20,200 nucleotides of DNA from Candidatus Saccharimonadota bacterium (GTDB taxonomy: Bacteria > Patescibacteriota > Saccharimonadia > Saccharimonadales > Saccharimonadaceae): positions 1 through 20,200 of the forward strand of contig JAFWKB010000034.1 of NCBI GenBank assembly GCA_017511405.1, given 5' to 3'. Under the pieces are notes generated by a model. The model ran no database searches and was not told the DNA's origin. It saw nothing but the letters and a program-made list of their open reading frames with translations. Shown piece by piece: positions 20,102-20,200 of the stretch (positions are counted from its first letter, which is position 1; the number at the start of each line of letters is the position of its first letter). The position numbers were made by a program, and so were the translations under genes.

Positions 20102-20200
20102 TCACCCCACAGGATAACAATAATCATACGTCGAGGGGTCTCCACATTCCTCACAATAACACTCGCCGCAACAATCGCAGCTGCCACCGCAACCGTCGCA
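20102..20200 (-). CDS. Cys-rich C-terminus of a gene entering from the right edge
   Basis: On the minus strand the frame is open from the window end to a TGA at 20102-20104. The last 32 residues include CDGCGGSCDCC, GECYCEECG and DPSTYDYCYPVG, with nine Cys. The spacing suggests a metal-binding or disulfide-stabilised tail. The body of the protein is outside the window, so no function is assigned. The facing terminator at 20059-20083 supports a real gene end here. Confidence 0.6.
   Translation of the reverse strand, partial: CDGCGGSCDCCGECYCEECGDPSTYDYCYPVG

Noticed and set aside
1..20200. CRISPR array, insertion sequence, rRNA or integrase
   Set aside because: No regularly spaced repeats, transposase or recombinase motifs, or rRNA stretches were found on either strand.

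Overview
This window looks like chromosome from a small-genome Patescibacteria/CPR bacterium, most likely Candidatus Saccharibacteria (TM7), probably living in an animal host. The case is circumstantial. Genes are tightly packed, several promoters sit directly on start codons, and there is a small two-helix type IV secretion pilin of the kind common in CPR genomes. There is also a piece of a C-type-lectin/FISUMP-like surface domain and an HrcA/CIRCE-controlled groES-groEL pair. TGA acts as a stop (comF and the gene at the right edge), which argues against the UGA=Gly code of Gracilibacteria and Absconditabacteria. A well-preserved bile-salt-hydrolase-type enzyme hints at a gut or oral habitat.

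Layout. 1-617: end of a 23S rRNA/tRNA uracil-5-methyltransferase. About 700-924: an orphan C-terminal lectin-like fragment. 928-4257 (minus): an apparent operon of choloylglycine hydrolase, short MscS channel and PP2C phosphatase, followed by a HIT protein with its own leaderless promoter. 4375-4462: tRNA-Ser(CGA). 4539-6748 (minus): two unrecognised proteins. 6844-6920: tRNA-Arg(GCG). 7074-9269: a catalytically eroded Mur-ligase-like protein lying tail-to-tail with an intact MurE-type ligase. 9419-13200 (plus): a SipW-type signal peptidase, three secreted TasA/camelysin-like proteins and a fourth surface protein with a PPDTG motif and a C-terminal membrane helix. 13205-15321: CIRCE, groES, a large intercistronic RNA hairpin, groEL. 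15386-17056 (minus): three proteins of unknown function. 17098-17190: tRNA-Ser(GCT). 17275-18219: GT2 glycosyltransferase. 18309-18680: pilin. 18681-19421 (minus): ComF. 19493-20029: Hsp20. 20102-20200: the Cys-rich C-terminus of a gene entering from the right.

How it fits together. The most system-like part is 9.4-13.2 kb: a dedicated signal peptidase followed by its likely substrates, which should secrete and assemble a TasA-type surface fibre, with a membrane- or wall-anchored fourth member as a possible base or cap. Other points of note are the intercistronic groES-groEL RNA and a recurring promoter design, TGnTATAAT followed by exactly six bases and ATG. That design implies leaderless mRNAs for at least four genes here.
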